A DNA stretch of 64,000 bases from Herbinix sp. (GTDB taxonomy: Bacteria; Bacillota; Clostridia; Lachnospirales; Lachnospiraceae). Numbering within the stretch: position 1 is the first letter of the stretch; every line of letters begins with the position of its first letter. Both the position numbers and the translations under genes were made by a program. Of the stretch, positions 44,981 through 54,923 are shown piece by piece. The stretch covers positions 1 through 64,000 of the forward strand of contig JAQZBN010000018.1 in assembly GCA_029238935.1 (NCBI GenBank), read 5' to 3'. The notes beneath the pieces are model-generated. The model was not told the origin of the DNA, searched no databases, and was given only the letters and a program-made list of their open reading frames with translations.

Positions 44981-45770
44981 CGCCTTCTTCCTTCATCGCA
45001 GCTCTGCGTTTCGGTGACAGGAAGGATTTCAGTTTCTCTTCAATTACTCTTGGATTTTCGCCGGCTTGTATGGATAAAAGTCCCTCTACCATAACTTCTT
45101 TCATCATAATCTCTTTTGCATTGTTCGATTTTAACTTAGTTGAAACAGGGATACAAATCCAGTTAGCAAGCATCGCTCCGTACAATGTAGTAATTAATGC
45201 GACGGACATATTCGGACCGATAGAATCCGCATCACTCAGCGTTTTTAACATGTTAATTAAACCAATGAGGGTACCGATCATACCCCAAGCAGGACCCATG
45301 GCTCCTAATGCATCCCAGAAACTTGCTGTACTAGAATGTCTGGTCTCAATACAGCTAAGCTCAGTCTCTAAGATACTTCGTACCAGTTCAGGATCTGTAC
45401 CATCTACAATTAATAAAACACCCTTTTTTAAGAATTCATCTTCTATTCCATTAGCTGCTTCTTCTAATGCTAGTAATCCTTCTTTTCTTGCAACATTTGA
45501 TAAATCGATGATTTGTCTTATAGTCTCAGATTCGTTTGAAGGAAGCACTTTTAATACTAGTCCAAAACTTTTTAAATTTCCAAAGAAGTTTTTAAAATTT
45601 TCTGACATCGCAAGCATACAGAAGAAAGAACCACCGAGGGTAATATAAACCGATGGCATATCAATAAAATTCAGTAGTGCACCCCAGCCTGGATCTCCTA
45701 CGATACCGTAAATAATAATTGCAAAACAACCTATTAATCCCAAAATGGAAGCTATATCCAAATTTGCCAC
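44964..45770 (-). CDS. motA: Flagellar stator protein MotA
   Basis: A 268-residue MotA with four membrane helices: two near the N-terminus and two at about 150-215 (AMGPAWGMIGTLIGLINML and NMSVALITTLYGAMLANWI), with the conserved Pro in GPAWG. The cytoplasmic loop that contacts FliG is charged. It works with MotB as ion channel; whether H+ or Na+ is used is not evident. Confidence 0.94.
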   Translation of the reverse strand: MANLDIASILGLIGCFAIIIYGIVGDPGWGALLNFIDMPSVYITLGGSFFCMLAMSENFKNFFGNLKSFGLVLKVLPSNESETIRQIIDLSNVARKEGLLALEEAANGIEDEFLKKGVLLIVDGTDPELVRSILETELSCIETRHSSTASFWDALGAMGPAWGMIGTLIGLINMLKTLSDADSIGPNMSVALITTLYGAMLANWICIPVSTKLKSNNAKEIMMKEVMVEGLLSIQAGENPRVIEEKLKSFLSPKRRAAMKEEGGEEVG

Positions 45771-45844
45771 CGTCCCACTCTACATATTTTTTAAGGTAAT
45801 GACATTGATTTATGATTCATAAATCCAATCTAACCGATCTATTT

Positions 45845-46036
45845 CTACAAATCTCTACACAATACTTCTTTTTTGTATAATACTACAAGATTTTTGATCT
45901 CTTGTCTACTTTCTTTTACAATAATTTTATTACCAGATGTAAGTGTAATTACCGTATCTGGTGATTCCTCAACCTTTTCAATCAACTCTGCGTTAATAAT
46001 AATTTTTGTATTATTAAGTCTTGTTACTTCTATCAT
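45845..46036 (-). CDS. flbD: Flagellar protein FlbD
   Basis: A 63-residue FlbD-family protein (MIEVTRLNNTKIIINAELIE, then the ESPDTVITLTSGNKIIVKES block). These small proteins are constant members of Firmicute flagellar operons between flgE and motA; the role is poorly known (SwrD in B. subtilis raises motor power). The ATG at 46036 follows AGGAGG with normal spacing; a longer reading frame seven codons upstream has no such site. A structured gap of 191 bp separates it from flgE. Confidence 0.9.
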   Translation of the reverse strand: MIEVTRLNNTKIIINAELIEKVEESPDTVITLTSGNKIIVKESRQEIKNLVVLYKKEVLCRDL

Positions 46037-46227
46037 GTTAATCCTCCTATTGTCCATAGTCAGCCGCTTGGTGTCATATGGAATCTACACCATACCCAAA
46101 GCTTTCATAATCATCCTTAGACAATCAGTTCATCCGAAATCCCTCACGGATAAGTCGGAGATACGGGTGACATAATAGCTGCCACCCAATATCCAACTTA
46201 TATAATTTATTAATTATAAATAAAACC
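46037..46227 (-). other. Structured flgE-flbD intergenic segment
   Basis: The gap is long for this operon and less AT-rich than its surroundings. On the minus strand several hairpins can form in order: GGGTG/CACCC, a double stem TCCGA ... ATCC-GTGA-GGGAT ... TCGGA, and GGTGT/ACACC just before the flbD ribosome site. No start codon with a meaningful ORF and no known riboswitch consensus was recognised. Confidence 0.45.
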
Positions 46228-47667
46228 TTATCTCTTAAGATTAATTAATTCTTCCAATAAGGAGTCTGAAGTTGTAATAATTCTTGAGTTAGCCTGATAA
46301 CCTCTTTGTGTTGTAATCATATCGGTAAACTGTGCTGCCAAATCAACATTTGACATTTCAAGTACACCGGTAGATAAACTTCCTCCTCCTTGGGTTGCAT
46401 CTTGACCAACACCGTCAAATTGACCCGAGTTCTGAGTTTGTGCAAACATACTATTACCTACTGACTCTAGTCCGGATGGATTTGCAAAGGTAGCTACTAC
46501 AATTTGTCCAAGTAATTTGCTATCTCCATTATCATATTTACCATAAATTTTACCAGCTGCATCCACATTTACACCGGTCATATTTCCAACTTCTTTACCA
46601 GCTCCGATTCCATCCAGGCTTCCCTTCGTTGATTCTAAGGATGAGGATCCGCTGGAAGAATACATTGTAATCGTTGAGAAATCAATACTTATGGTCTTGA
46701 ATGGATTTGGTTCTGCTGTTATTGTAAAATCTAAGGTGTTTCCTGGAGTAGAACCATCTCCGACACTAACAAATGCGCCAGTTGAACCATTAAAACTTAA
46801 TAAAGGTGTATCAGAGGTATCAATAGTTACGGTACCATCTTCTGCTACCTCTGCCGAATAAGAATTTGCACCTAGGGTAAATGTATTGATAGCCGAAGGT
46901 TCGTATGTAACATCTCCGGTATCCGGATCAACGATCTTTGTACGGAAAATTGATTCTCCGTCTTCCCCTTTTATATCAGTGATAGCAACACTATAGACAT
47001 TGGTTGCATCCTCTGTTTGCATAATCTTTAAATCCGCTGTATAACCATGTCCCATATTATCATAAAAGCTGATATTTACTTTCTTACCGGTTTCACTGGC
47101 TATCTGAGTATCTTTACTATCAATATTACCTGAAATATACATTGCTGTTGTAGCTTCCGGATTTGCATATAAATTCTCAGGAGCCATAATTTTTAATGAA
47201 GATACGGTATTTGCTACCGTCTTTGAAGGATCGTTAGGATCTACCTGCCATCCCATTACGGAAGCACCGGAAGGTGTACAAAGTGTACCTCCCGCATCCA
47301 CTTTAAAAGATCCTGCCTTAGTAAAATAATTCGATCCACCACTATTCACTACGAAGAAACCATCTCCTTCGATCATAACATCAAATGGATTATCGGTTCT
47401 TTGGGATGCACCGGAAAGGGTGATATTTGAAGTAATGGAGTTTAATCCAGTACCAAGACCTACCTGTAAACCATTTCGACCTGCTGCTCCTGTAGCTGCA
47501 TTGGGACCGGTTGCTGCCTGAATTGTCTGATAGAATACATCAGAAAAAGTAACAGAACTCGCTTTGAAACCTATTGTATTTACGTTAGAAATATTATTAC
47601 CTATTACGTCCATCTTTGTCTGGTGTACTTTCAAGCCTGAAACACCAGAAAATAATGATCTCATCAT
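46228..47667 (-). CDS. flgE: Flagellar hook protein FlgE
   Basis: A 479-residue hook protein. The N-terminal D0 region MMRSLFSGVSGLKVHQTKMD and the flagellar-rod motif IGNNISNVNTIGFK are present; the C-terminal D0 part has NVDLAAQFTDMITTQRGYQA and the end of the heptad helix. The middle is a large Gly/Ser/Thr-rich variable domain. The ATG at 47667 follows AGGAGG; an upstream in-frame ATG would add 17 unrelated residues. Confidence 0.95.
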   Translation of the reverse strand: MMRSLFSGVSGLKVHQTKMDVIGNNISNVNTIGFKASSVTFSDVFYQTIQAATGPNAATGAAGRNGLQVGLGTGLNSITSNITLSGASQRTDNPFDVMIEGDGFFVVNSGGSNYFTKAGSFKVDAGGTLCTPSGASVMGWQVDPNDPSKTVANTVSSLKIMAPENLYANPEATTAMYISGNIDSKDTQIASETGKKVNISFYDNMGHGYTADLKIMQTEDATNVYSVAITDIKGEDGESIFRTKIVDPDTGDVTYEPSAINTFTLGANSYSAEVAEDGTVTIDTSDTPLLSFNGSTGAFVSVGDGSTPGNTLDFTITAEPNPFKTISIDFSTITMYSSSGSSSLESTKGSLDGIGAGKEVGNMTGVNVDAAGKIYGKYDNGDSKLLGQIVVATFANPSGLESVGNSMFAQTQNSGQFDGVGQDATQGGGSLSTGVLEMSNVDLAAQFTDMITTQRGYQANSRIITTSDSLLEELINLKR

Positions 47668-47748
47668 ATTAAATGACCTCCTATCTGTACCGCTCATGTG
47701 ATCCAATCTATCATTCATGGATCGATTGCCCCCAAAAGGTCCAGCAAA

Positions 47749-48144
47749 TTATATGATTACGGCACCGTCAATATTAGTAAACACCTTGTCTTCACCATCT
47801 CTTACCGCTGTTATTACGGTATTATTCTTAACATTTACGATAAAAGCAAGATCGTCTACCATGACCAGTGATTCATTGATTCCCTTCTCCCCGGCTTTTC
47901 TCGCACCGATTTCCAACCGTTTATACTGGTCATCCGTCAAATCAATGTTACGGCTAGCTAACCGTTCATTGGCATGCTTTGAAAATTTAAGTTCACCGGC
48001 TTCACTCACTGCCTGCTTCTGCTTTAAAACATCATCGAAGGAAATCCCACTGGACTGCTTACCTGTCTGCCCAACACTTTTACCTGTGCCAAGCTGTTCC
48101 GCCATTTGTTCAATGGAAGGAAATTTATTTACAGTAATATTCAT
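47749..48144 (-). CDS. Flagellar operon protein, TIGR02530 type
   Basis: A 131-residue protein with the conserved block FSKHANERLASRNIDLTDDQ and LVMVDDLAFIVNVKNNTVIT of the TIGR02530 (flg operon) family, found between flgD and flgE in Firmicutes and spirochetes. It is cytosolic with no known activity and presumably aids hook assembly. AGGAG precedes the ATG. Confidence 0.85.
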   Translation of the reverse strand: MNITVNKFPSIEQMAEQLGTGKSVGQTGKQSSGISFDDVLKQKQAVSEAGELKFSKHANERLASRNIDLTDDQYKRLEIGARKAGEKGINESLVMVDDLAFIVNVKNNTVITAVRDGEDKVFTNIDGAVII

Positions 48145-48157
48145 AAGCGTCTCCTTC

Positions 48158-48955
48158 TTATACTACATTCGTAGTATCATTCTCCTGCGTATTTGAGTTA
48201 TTCTGTTGTGAATTGGTAGATCCGTTATTGCTGTTTTTTACATCAACCGTTACCTTATCCGTTACTGTTGTATATAAGGAATTATTAAATACGACGGTTA
48301 ACTTATAACTACCGGTTTCATATGCAGAGAATGCATCTTTGTTGATCGTAACTTTATCTCCAGACACTGATACTAGACTTGTATCAATTACTTTATTACC
48401 TACAAGGATAGCAACATCATCTGCTTTTGCCTCTCCTTCCCCTAAGTTAACTTGAAAGGTGATATCCTTTGGATTAGCCAAATCATATTCCGACTTAACC
48501 GCAGTATCAATTCGAGGTAACCCTTTTTCTATGACATAGGCATCATCCAATACGGAATCCAGTTGATCTATGGAATATAATTTACCATTAACCGATATCT
48601 GAGCTTTCCCTCCGGACATATTGACAAAATCAACCTTGCCACTAAGGTAAGTGGTATTACCCGGTGCACTTTCTGTCTTAATAATTACATTCTTGCCAAC
48701 CATACTAAATGCTTGTGAATTCGTTGTTAAGGAACTAATATTTTGCATTTGTTCCAATTGTGAAAAGGTTGCAAGTTGTGCTATAAACTGTGTATCCGTA
48801 TTTGGATTTAAAGGATCCTGATATTTCATCTGTGTAACTAATAATTGAAGAAAAGCATCCTTACCGAGCGCATTGGATGATGATAAACCGGATGATTTTG
48901 CTTGTTGTGGCTGTTCTACAACACCATCTTTTACATTCTGTATTAAGTCACTCAT
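48158..48955 (-). CDS. flgD: Flagellar hook-capping protein FlgD
   Basis: A 265-residue protein. The N-terminal family block LGKDAFLQLLVTQMKYQDP, NPNTDTQFIAQLATFSQLEQ is unmistakable; a middle Tudor/Ig-like part (ITFQVNLGEGEAKADDVAIL) follows, and the last 30 residues are Asn/Ser/Thr-rich. FlgD caps the growing hook for FlgE polymerisation. It follows fliK. Confidence 0.94.
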   Translation of the reverse strand: MSDLIQNVKDGVVEQPQQAKSSGLSSSNALGKDAFLQLLVTQMKYQDPLNPNTDTQFIAQLATFSQLEQMQNISSLTTNSQAFSMVGKNVIIKTESAPGNTTYLSGKVDFVNMSGGKAQISVNGKLYSIDQLDSVLDDAYVIEKGLPRIDTAVKSEYDLANPKDITFQVNLGEGEAKADDVAILVGNKVIDTSLVSVSGDKVTINKDAFSAYETGSYKLTVVFNNSLYTTVTDKVTVDVKNSNNGSTNSQQNNSNTQENDTTNVV

Positions 48956-48988
48956 TCTTTTCCTCCCTTCTTAGATAATCATGTTTAC

Positions 48989-50446
48989 TTATGCGGTGTA
49001 ATCAATTCTGCTTCCCAGAAGCTCATTGGTATTGGTATCATCCTCTTCTTCTGGTATTTCGTCATTAAAATCATTGATTGCATCCAGTGTAATCGTTTTT
49101 TTACCATTGCTTTGCTTCATTTGCTGCTCTTGAGTATCCGCTTGATTACTCTGTCCAAATTCATAACCTGCTACTGTTACATCAATTGCATCTACCTTAA
49201 TTCCTTGGTTATTCAAAGCTTCTTTTAAGGTTTGAACCTGACTTTCAATTGCTTCTTTTGCAATCTCATTCTGTACCACAAAATTAGCTGTCATCGCTCC
49301 ATCCTTCAAATTGACAGTCAGATTAACTTTACCGAGATGTTCGGGATTTAATTGTAATTCCATAGATGAATGATTAGGCTTTATAACTACTTTGATTTGC
49401 TCAATAATCTGATTGGCAATTTCTCTCAGTTCGGTAACTCGCACTATCTCACCTTGGCTACTGACCTGAGTTTCTTTCACAGACATAACCATATTGTTAA
49501 TAAAGGTATTTTTCTGATCATTTGTGCCTACCGTATCTGAATTTGCTTCTGTTTCATTTGAACTTGAACTAAAGCTTTCCGTATTGGTATCGCTCATACT
49601 AGAATTTTCTAAGTTGATATCCTTAGCTAATGATTCAACTCTATGCTGGTTGCTTAGGTTGATTGCTTGATCGTTCTTTGCTTCATCATCAATCACATCA
49701 GTTTCCACATCAAAGTTTGCCATTAAGTCAACGCTTGGACCTTTATCTAACTGAGCAAGAAATTCTTTCATTTGGTCATTGGTTAGTCCTATTCCTGACT
49801 CCTGATTAATCACATTCACATTACTTAGAAGTTGATCTACTGTAGCTGCAAGATTTTCATCTGTTAGTAGAGAAGTAATGTCTGTAATACCCTTAGCATT
49901 CAAAATAAAATCCTTTAAAATATCAGAATCAAGAAGATCCACAGCTTCAATTCCCATCTCATTCATAAGATCTTGAAATTCTTCCGGTGAAATATGTAGC
50001 ACTTCCATTACGGTTTCTTGAACAGATAATAACATAGCATTAATCTGGGCTGTTGTATCATCCGTATTTTTTGTATCTTTTGCGATCTCAGAATCTTTAT
50101 TTACTTTTTCTTGGTCAACCTGATCCTTCACTTCCTTATTTTGAGATGCTTTCTTTGAGGTTATTGTATCTTTTTCAGTCACTGATTCATCCGCTTCTGT
50201 TTTCTTCCGGTCTGCCTTTTCCGAAGCATTGAGATCCTTCTTCGTATAATCTTTTGCCGAATCCTGCTTTGAACCGGTTCTTTCATTGGTAGAAATGACT
50301 GTATCCTCTGATTTAGATCTGTAATTAATATTTTGAATTAATAACTGATCAAACCCATTGCCTTCCTGCTTCTCTTTAGAAATAGGAATACTACTAGCAG
50401 CTGTGGAGCGATTTACTGATTGTGAATTAATATTCGTTGTCACCAT
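48989..50446 (-). CDS. fliK: Flagellar hook-length control protein FliK
   Basis: A 485-residue protein with a long, polar Lys/Asp/Ser-rich N-terminal part and a conserved C-terminal FliK domain at about 365-435 (MELQLNPEHLGKVNLTVNLK). It is exported, measures hook length and triggers the FlhB specificity switch. AGGAGG precedes the ATG. It lies between the MotE-like gene and flgD. Confidence 0.9.
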   Translation of the reverse strand: MVTTNINSQSVNRSTAASSIPISKEKQEGNGFDQLLIQNINYRSKSEDTVISTNERTGSKQDSAKDYTKKDLNASEKADRKKTEADESVTEKDTITSKKASQNKEVKDQVDQEKVNKDSEIAKDTKNTDDTTAQINAMLLSVQETVMEVLHISPEEFQDLMNEMGIEAVDLLDSDILKDFILNAKGITDITSLLTDENLAATVDQLLSNVNVINQESGIGLTNDQMKEFLAQLDKGPSVDLMANFDVETDVIDDEAKNDQAINLSNQHRVESLAKDINLENSSMSDTNTESFSSSSNETEANSDTVGTNDQKNTFINNMVMSVKETQVSSQGEIVRVTELREIANQIIEQIKVVIKPNHSSMELQLNPEHLGKVNLTVNLKDGAMTANFVVQNEIAKEAIESQVQTLKEALNNQGIKVDAIDVTVAGYEFGQSNQADTQEQQMKQSNGKKTITLDAINDFNDEIPEEEDDTNTNELLGSRIDYTA

Positions 50447-50539
50447 TTTTCTTTTCCTCCTTTCATTAAGGTATACAATTTATAGATTGTATCCTCTCGT
50501 CTCATCTATTACAACACGCAGGTTATGCGTAGCCGTAAA

Positions 50540-51304
50540 CTAATCCAATTTTTCTGCATCCATATCAAGCATCTTTTTCGTTATCTTAGCAGCTATTACA
50601 CTATCCATCTCAGCCATAATGGCAGCACTTTCTGCCGGTTTCATACTCAACAGAATTTGAGCCACCGCTTCAATGTCAGCGGACATTGTTTCTAAAATCT
50701 TGGCTGCTGCATCCGGTTCCATGTTCTTATAAATATTTGCTTTTTCTAAAATGGCATCCGAATACTGTAACTGTTCAATTACTTGGCGGTATATTGTTTC
50801 TGCATTGGCAGGATCAATCTGTTCATAATATTTTTTATATTCTTCTATATCCGGTGCTGCATCGGCAAATACAACTTCCTTATCAAATTCCAATTTTCTT
50901 TGTTCAAAATCTTTCTGAGATTCTTCAAATACTTTCAGTCTTTCTATTTCTGCTTCAAGTTCGGCAGTATTATTGCTGCTGTCTGAAGTATTCTGGGACA
51001 TGTCAGTGATTGTCTGCTCTAATTCATTGATTTTAGCAATCGCTTTCTCCAAAGAATCATAAGGATAATCATTCTCCCAAGCGATTTGCTCATCCGGTAC
51101 ACCCGGTAATATCATATTAACTACCGGAACATCCTTTAAAATCGGCCGTAATACCCCTGATCCGAAACCACCGACATCCAATTTTATTAATAAAGTAAAA
51201 ATAGCAAGCCAAATAATGACAATAAAAAGTGCTATGAGGATGGTCAGTACTTTATTACCTTCTTTTTTTTCCTTCTGCTCATTGGCTTTATCTTTCTTTG
51301 CCAT
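50540..51304 (-). CDS. MotE-like protein (MgtE N-terminal domain)
   Basis: A 254-residue protein with one N-terminal membrane helix (about 20-45), a coiled coil (about 85-130) and a C-terminal MgtE-N-like superhelical domain (YKNMEPDAAAKILETMSADI, MKPAESAAIMAEMD). This is the layout of MotE, a chaperone of the MotC stator component in Rhizobiales; in Firmicutes the homologue sits after fliJ (YlxF). Function here is inferred from layout and position. Its start overlaps the fliJ stop by one base. Confidence 0.8.
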   Translation of the reverse strand: MAKKDKANEQKEKKEGNKVLTILIALFIVIIWLAIFTLLIKLDVGGFGSGVLRPILKDVPVVNMILPGVPDEQIAWENDYPYDSLEKAIAKINELEQTITDMSQNTSDSSNNTAELEAEIERLKVFEESQKDFEQRKLEFDKEVVFADAAPDIEEYKKYYEQIDPANAETIYRQVIEQLQYSDAILEKANIYKNMEPDAAAKILETMSADIEAVAQILLSMKPAESAAIMAEMDSVIAAKITKKMLDMDAEKLD

Positions 51305-51765
51305 TACATTTCCCCCTCACTGCCTACAGGTACACTGAATTTGAAACTGTTTCTTTCATCAATTTCTTTTTGTTCTTCTGCTTCTAATTCAACCATGTAT
51401 TCTTTCAATGCATTTTCTCTCAGTTTTTCTTGTATTTTTCGTTCAGTGATAGCATCATTCAAACGTATTCTAGCTACCTCTAATCTTTGTGCAGCATTTT
51501 TAACCGTTATAATTTGTTGTTTTATTGAAACTTTTATTATTTCAATGGCTTCTTCACAATGTTTAATCTTACGTATATCCAGCCTTTGCATCCTTAAAGA
51601 ACGCATATGATCCTCATAAGATGCTTTGTTCTTCTCCAATGCTTCCAGCTTTTCTTCTTCTTGTGTTAACTTAAGCCTTGCATTTCCATAAGCAATTTTC
51701 GCTTGTTCCTCTAATTTGAGCTTTACTTCCAATAGATTTCGCATGTTATATATGAATTTTTTCAT
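51304..51765 (-). CDS. fliJ: Flagellar export protein FliJ
   Basis: A 153-residue, almost fully helical, charged protein expected to form the FliJ antiparallel coiled coil that fits in the FliI hexamer. Sequence similarity is weak, but length, composition and the position immediately after fliI, with a one-base overlap (TAATG), support the call. Confidence 0.88.
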   Translation of the reverse strand: MKKFIYNMRNLLEVKLKLEEQAKIAYGNARLKLTQEEEKLEALEKNKASYEDHMRSLRMQRLDIRKIKHCEEAIEIIKVSIKQQIITVKNAAQRLEVARIRLNDAITERKIQEKLRENALKEYMVELEAEEQKEIDERNSFKFSVPVGSEGEM

Positions 51766-53075
51766 TATTGGTTAAAGATCTCCTTTAACAGAGTAATTTC
51801 CTGATCGAATCCATGTTTTTCATATACATCCTGAAGCAAATAGCTATTCACTTCTTTTACCTTAGAGATTGCATAATCTATGTCCTTATTAGATCCAGGT
51901 TTGTATGCTCCGATATTAATTAAATCTTCTGCGTCTTGATAAGTAGCTAAAACCATCTTGAGCTTACCAGCTACCTGCTTATGATCCTTTGTAACAATTG
52001 AACTCATTACACGGGAGATGCTCTGTAATATATCAATCGCCGGAAAATGATTTTTATGTCCTAACTTTCTAGATAACATAATATGTCCATCAAGTATTCC
52101 TCTTGCCGTATCGGAAATAGGTTCATTAAAATCATCGCCATCTACTAAGACGGTATAGAGTCCGGTGATGGAACCTTTGTCGGATGTTCCTGCTCTCTCT
52201 AGGAGCTTTGGCATCTCAGAATAAACACTGGGCGGATACCCTCTGGAAACCGGTGGTTCTCCCGAAGCCAGTCCAATTTCTCTCTGTGCCATGGAAAAAC
52301 GCGTCAGGGAGTCCATCATCAGGAGAACATCTTTCCCCTGATCTCTAAAATATTCCGCTATCGCTGTTGCGGTTTTTGCTGCTTTCTTACGAATTAATGC
52401 CGGTTTATCAGAGGTTGCTACTACAATTACAGAACGCTGTATACCTTCTTCTCCGAGATCTCTCTCCAAGAATTCACGAACCTCACGTCCACGTTCTCCG
52501 ATTAATGCTATTACATTTATTTCAGCCTTCGTATTTCTTGCAAACATACCAAGTAAAGTACTCTTTCCTACACCACTACCTGCAAAGATACCAATTCTCT
52601 GACCTTTCCCTATGGTAAGTAATCCATCCACAGCTTTTACTCCCAGTGGCAATACTTCATCTATTATTTTTCTCTTCATTGGATCCGGGGGCATAGCCTC
52701 TGCACTGTAATATTTATTACAATGAAGTTCAGTATCATCAATCGGATTTCCTAAACCATCCAACGTTTTCCCTAATAGTTCTTCTCCAACCGGTACTTTA
52801 AAAGCTGCACCAGTATTTTCAACCATACTCCCAATCCCAACTCCAGTCATATCATCATAGGGCATGAGAAGGATTCGATTTTCACGGAAGCCTACCACTT
52901 CCGCTATTTTTTTTTCTTTATCTCCCTGGCAGGATATCAGACAAACATCATTCAAATTAGCATCAGGTCCGGTGGACTCTATGGTCAATCCTACCATTTT
53001 TACAACGCGGCCGATTTTCTTCTCGTAGTTTTTATAAAGCAATTGTTCATATTTACTAAAATCAATTGTATTCAT
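51765..53075 (-). CDS. fliI: Flagellar export ATPase FliI
   Basis: A 436-residue ATPase related to the F1 beta subunit. Walker A is GSGVGKST (166-173), followed by VIALIGERGREVREFLE and Walker B DVLLMMDSLTRFSMAQREIGL. It hydrolyses ATP to release export substrates from chaperones at the FlhA gate. It lies between fliH and fliJ. Confidence 0.96.
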   Translation of the reverse strand: MNTIDFSKYEQLLYKNYEKKIGRVVKMVGLTIESTGPDANLNDVCLISCQGDKEKKIAEVVGFRENRILLMPYDDMTGVGIGSMVENTGAAFKVPVGEELLGKTLDGLGNPIDDTELHCNKYYSAEAMPPDPMKRKIIDEVLPLGVKAVDGLLTIGKGQRIGIFAGSGVGKSTLLGMFARNTKAEINVIALIGERGREVREFLERDLGEEGIQRSVIVVATSDKPALIRKKAAKTATAIAEYFRDQGKDVLLMMDSLTRFSMAQREIGLASGEPPVSRGYPPSVYSEMPKLLERAGTSDKGSITGLYTVLVDGDDFNEPISDTARGILDGHIMLSRKLGHKNHFPAIDILQSISRVMSSIVTKDHKQVAGKLKMVLATYQDAEDLINIGAYKPGSNKDIDYAISKVKEVNSYLLQDVYEKHGFDQEITLLKEIFNQ

Positions 53076-53117
53076 AATTACCTGCTTTCTATGATATCGG
53101 CTATATTTGCATATTGA

Positions 53118-53909
53118 CTATATACCGCCCAATAGCTTAAGATCAGTGATTAAATTATTTAACTGAACATCCAGACTGCAGTCAATCACTCGTTGATCTG
53201 TTTCAATTAGGCATTGGTTTTTCGTAAGGTTGATTTCTTCCACAATTCGTAAAGTAGCATCGGTAGGTAACACATTGAGCAAATCGTTTTTCCTAGAAAT
53301 AAGGTATTCCAAGTCTTCCTTGGATACTTTAATGGTATATTCATTCGATTTATCCATTTGAAGTAATGCTCTGTGTATGAGATGATGAATAACCTCTTCC
53401 TTCTCTTCTACTATAACTCCGGTTATTTTCTCAATGAGGGAGATCATGATGTGCGCGAATTTTGGTTCTGCTTCCATCAGCTCCTGCTCATATTCCTTCT
53501 GTAGCAATCTAGATTTATTCTCATATTCTTGAAGCTTCTTTTGGATTTCTTGACTGCCTTTTTGCAGACCTTCTTGATATCCTTTTGCAGATGCAACATC
53601 TTTCGCATCTTCTTTTATCCTTAAAGCTTCCTTTTGTGCTTTTTCAATGATTGATCTTGCTTCCTCATTCGCCTGTTCTATAATTTTAGTTTTTGTTTCG
53701 GTTAAATTAGGCATCTCCTGAGGTTCTATCGTTTCCACAATCACAGCTTTTAAGCCTTCGACAAAGACTCCATCCTCGCTTGCAGATGTGACGGCAGTAT
53801 ATCTACTGATAAGTTCCTGATCAAATTTGAGATGCGTATCGATTGTCTTCTTCATCCCGTCATCATAATTAACGGAATAAGCTTTGATTACATTAGACAA
53901 TGATCTCAT
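53118..53909 (-). CDS. fliH: Flagellar export regulator FliH
   Basis: A 263-residue, charged, helical protein with a central coiled coil (about 75-165) and a C-terminal domain similar to the V/F-ATPase peripheral stalk (IHHLIHRALLQMDKSNEYTI). It holds FliI at the export gate. The ATG at 53909 is preferred to a GTG three codons upstream because GAGG lies at the right distance. Its 5' end overlaps fliG by 17 nt. Confidence 0.9.
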   Translation of the reverse strand: MRSLSNVIKAYSVNYDDGMKKTIDTHLKFDQELISRYTAVTSASEDGVFVEGLKAVIVETIEPQEMPNLTETKTKIIEQANEEARSIIEKAQKEALRIKEDAKDVASAKGYQEGLQKGSQEIQKKLQEYENKSRLLQKEYEQELMEAEPKFAHIMISLIEKITGVIVEEKEEVIHHLIHRALLQMDKSNEYTIKVSKEDLEYLISRKNDLLNVLPTDATLRIVEEINLTKNQCLIETDQRVIDCSLDVQLNNLITDLKLLGGI

Positions 53910-54909
53910 CACCTCCACCTCGTGATATGATAATCTCAGAGGAATCCTCTAATTTCCTAATAATGTTAACAATCTTCTGTTGAGCTTCTTCTACATCTTT
54001 CAGACGTACAGGGCCCATATATTCCATATCTTCTCTAATCATTGCAGCAAGACGCTTGGAAAGATTATTAAAGATAACAGTTTGTACCTGTTCATTGGAA
54101 CCTTTCAATGCTACAGCAAGTTCATTATTATCAACTTCACGGAGAACTCTTTGGATTGCTTTATCATCTAGACTTAAGATATCTTCAAATACAAACATCT
54201 TTCTTCTAATCTCATCGGCTAATTCCGGCTCTTCAATTTCAAGAGTTTCCATAATGTGTTTTTCTGTTCCTCGATCAACTGTATTTAAGATTTCTACGAT
54301 GGAATCTACGCCGCCGACAATGGTGTAATCCTGATTCATCAGGGATGCAAGCTTACGTTCCAATACCTTTTCCACTTCTTTAATAACATCCGGTGATGTA
54401 CGGTCCATCTGAGCTATACGTTTTGCTACATCAGCTTGTTTATCCGGCGCTAAAGACGATATGATCGTCGATGCCTGTGATGGCGACAAGTAGGATAGGA
54501 TCAGAGCTATAGTCTGTGGATGTTCGTCTTGAATAAAGTTTAATAACTGAGAAGCATCTGTTTTTCTGACAAATTCGAATGGGCGCACTTGTAAGGAAGC
54601 TGTAAGTTTTCCAATAACATCCCTCGCCTTATCAACTCCGAGAGCTTTCTCCAGTAATTCTTTCGCGTATGCAATACCGCCTTCCGCAATGTATTGCTGT
54701 GCAAGGCATATTTCGTAAAATTCGTCTAAAACCTCATCTTTGGTTGCAGGGGAGATACTTCTGGTATTTGCAATCTCTAATGTTAGTTGTTCAATTTCTT
54801 CTTCTTTTAAATGTTTAAATATATTTGCGGAACGTTCCGGTCCCAAAGCAATCAATAAGATAGCCGCCTTTGAAACTCCGCTGATATCACTACTTCCACT
54901 CTTTGCCAT
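53893..54909 (-). CDS. fliG: Flagellar switch protein FliG
   Basis: A 338-residue FliG with the three helical domains: N-terminal SKAAILLIALGPERSANIFK, middle HPQTIALILSYLSPSQAS (EHPQ motif), and the C-terminal torque domain with DDKAIQRVLREVDNNELA. It connects the MS ring to the C-ring and takes torque from MotA. It lies between fliF and fliH. Confidence 0.96.
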   Translation of the reverse strand: MAKSGSSDISGVSKAAILLIALGPERSANIFKHLKEEEIEQLTLEIANTRSISPATKDEVLDEFYEICLAQQYIAEGGIAYAKELLEKALGVDKARDVIGKLTASLQVRPFEFVRKTDASQLLNFIQDEHPQTIALILSYLSPSQASTIISSLAPDKQADVAKRIAQMDRTSPDVIKEVEKVLERKLASLMNQDYTIVGGVDSIVEILNTVDRGTEKHIMETLEIEEPELADEIRRKMFVFEDILSLDDKAIQRVLREVDNNELAVALKGSNEQVQTVIFNNLSKRLAAMIREDMEYMGPVRLKDVEEAQQKIVNIIRKLEDSSEIIISRGGGDEIIV

Positions 54910-54923
54910 ACCCTATCCTCCGT

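Noticed and set aside
46037-46227. A c-di-GMP riboswitch in the flgE-flbD gap
   Set aside because: The conserved core sequences of c-di-GMP-I and c-di-GMP-II riboswitches are not present, and the location inside an operon would be unusual.
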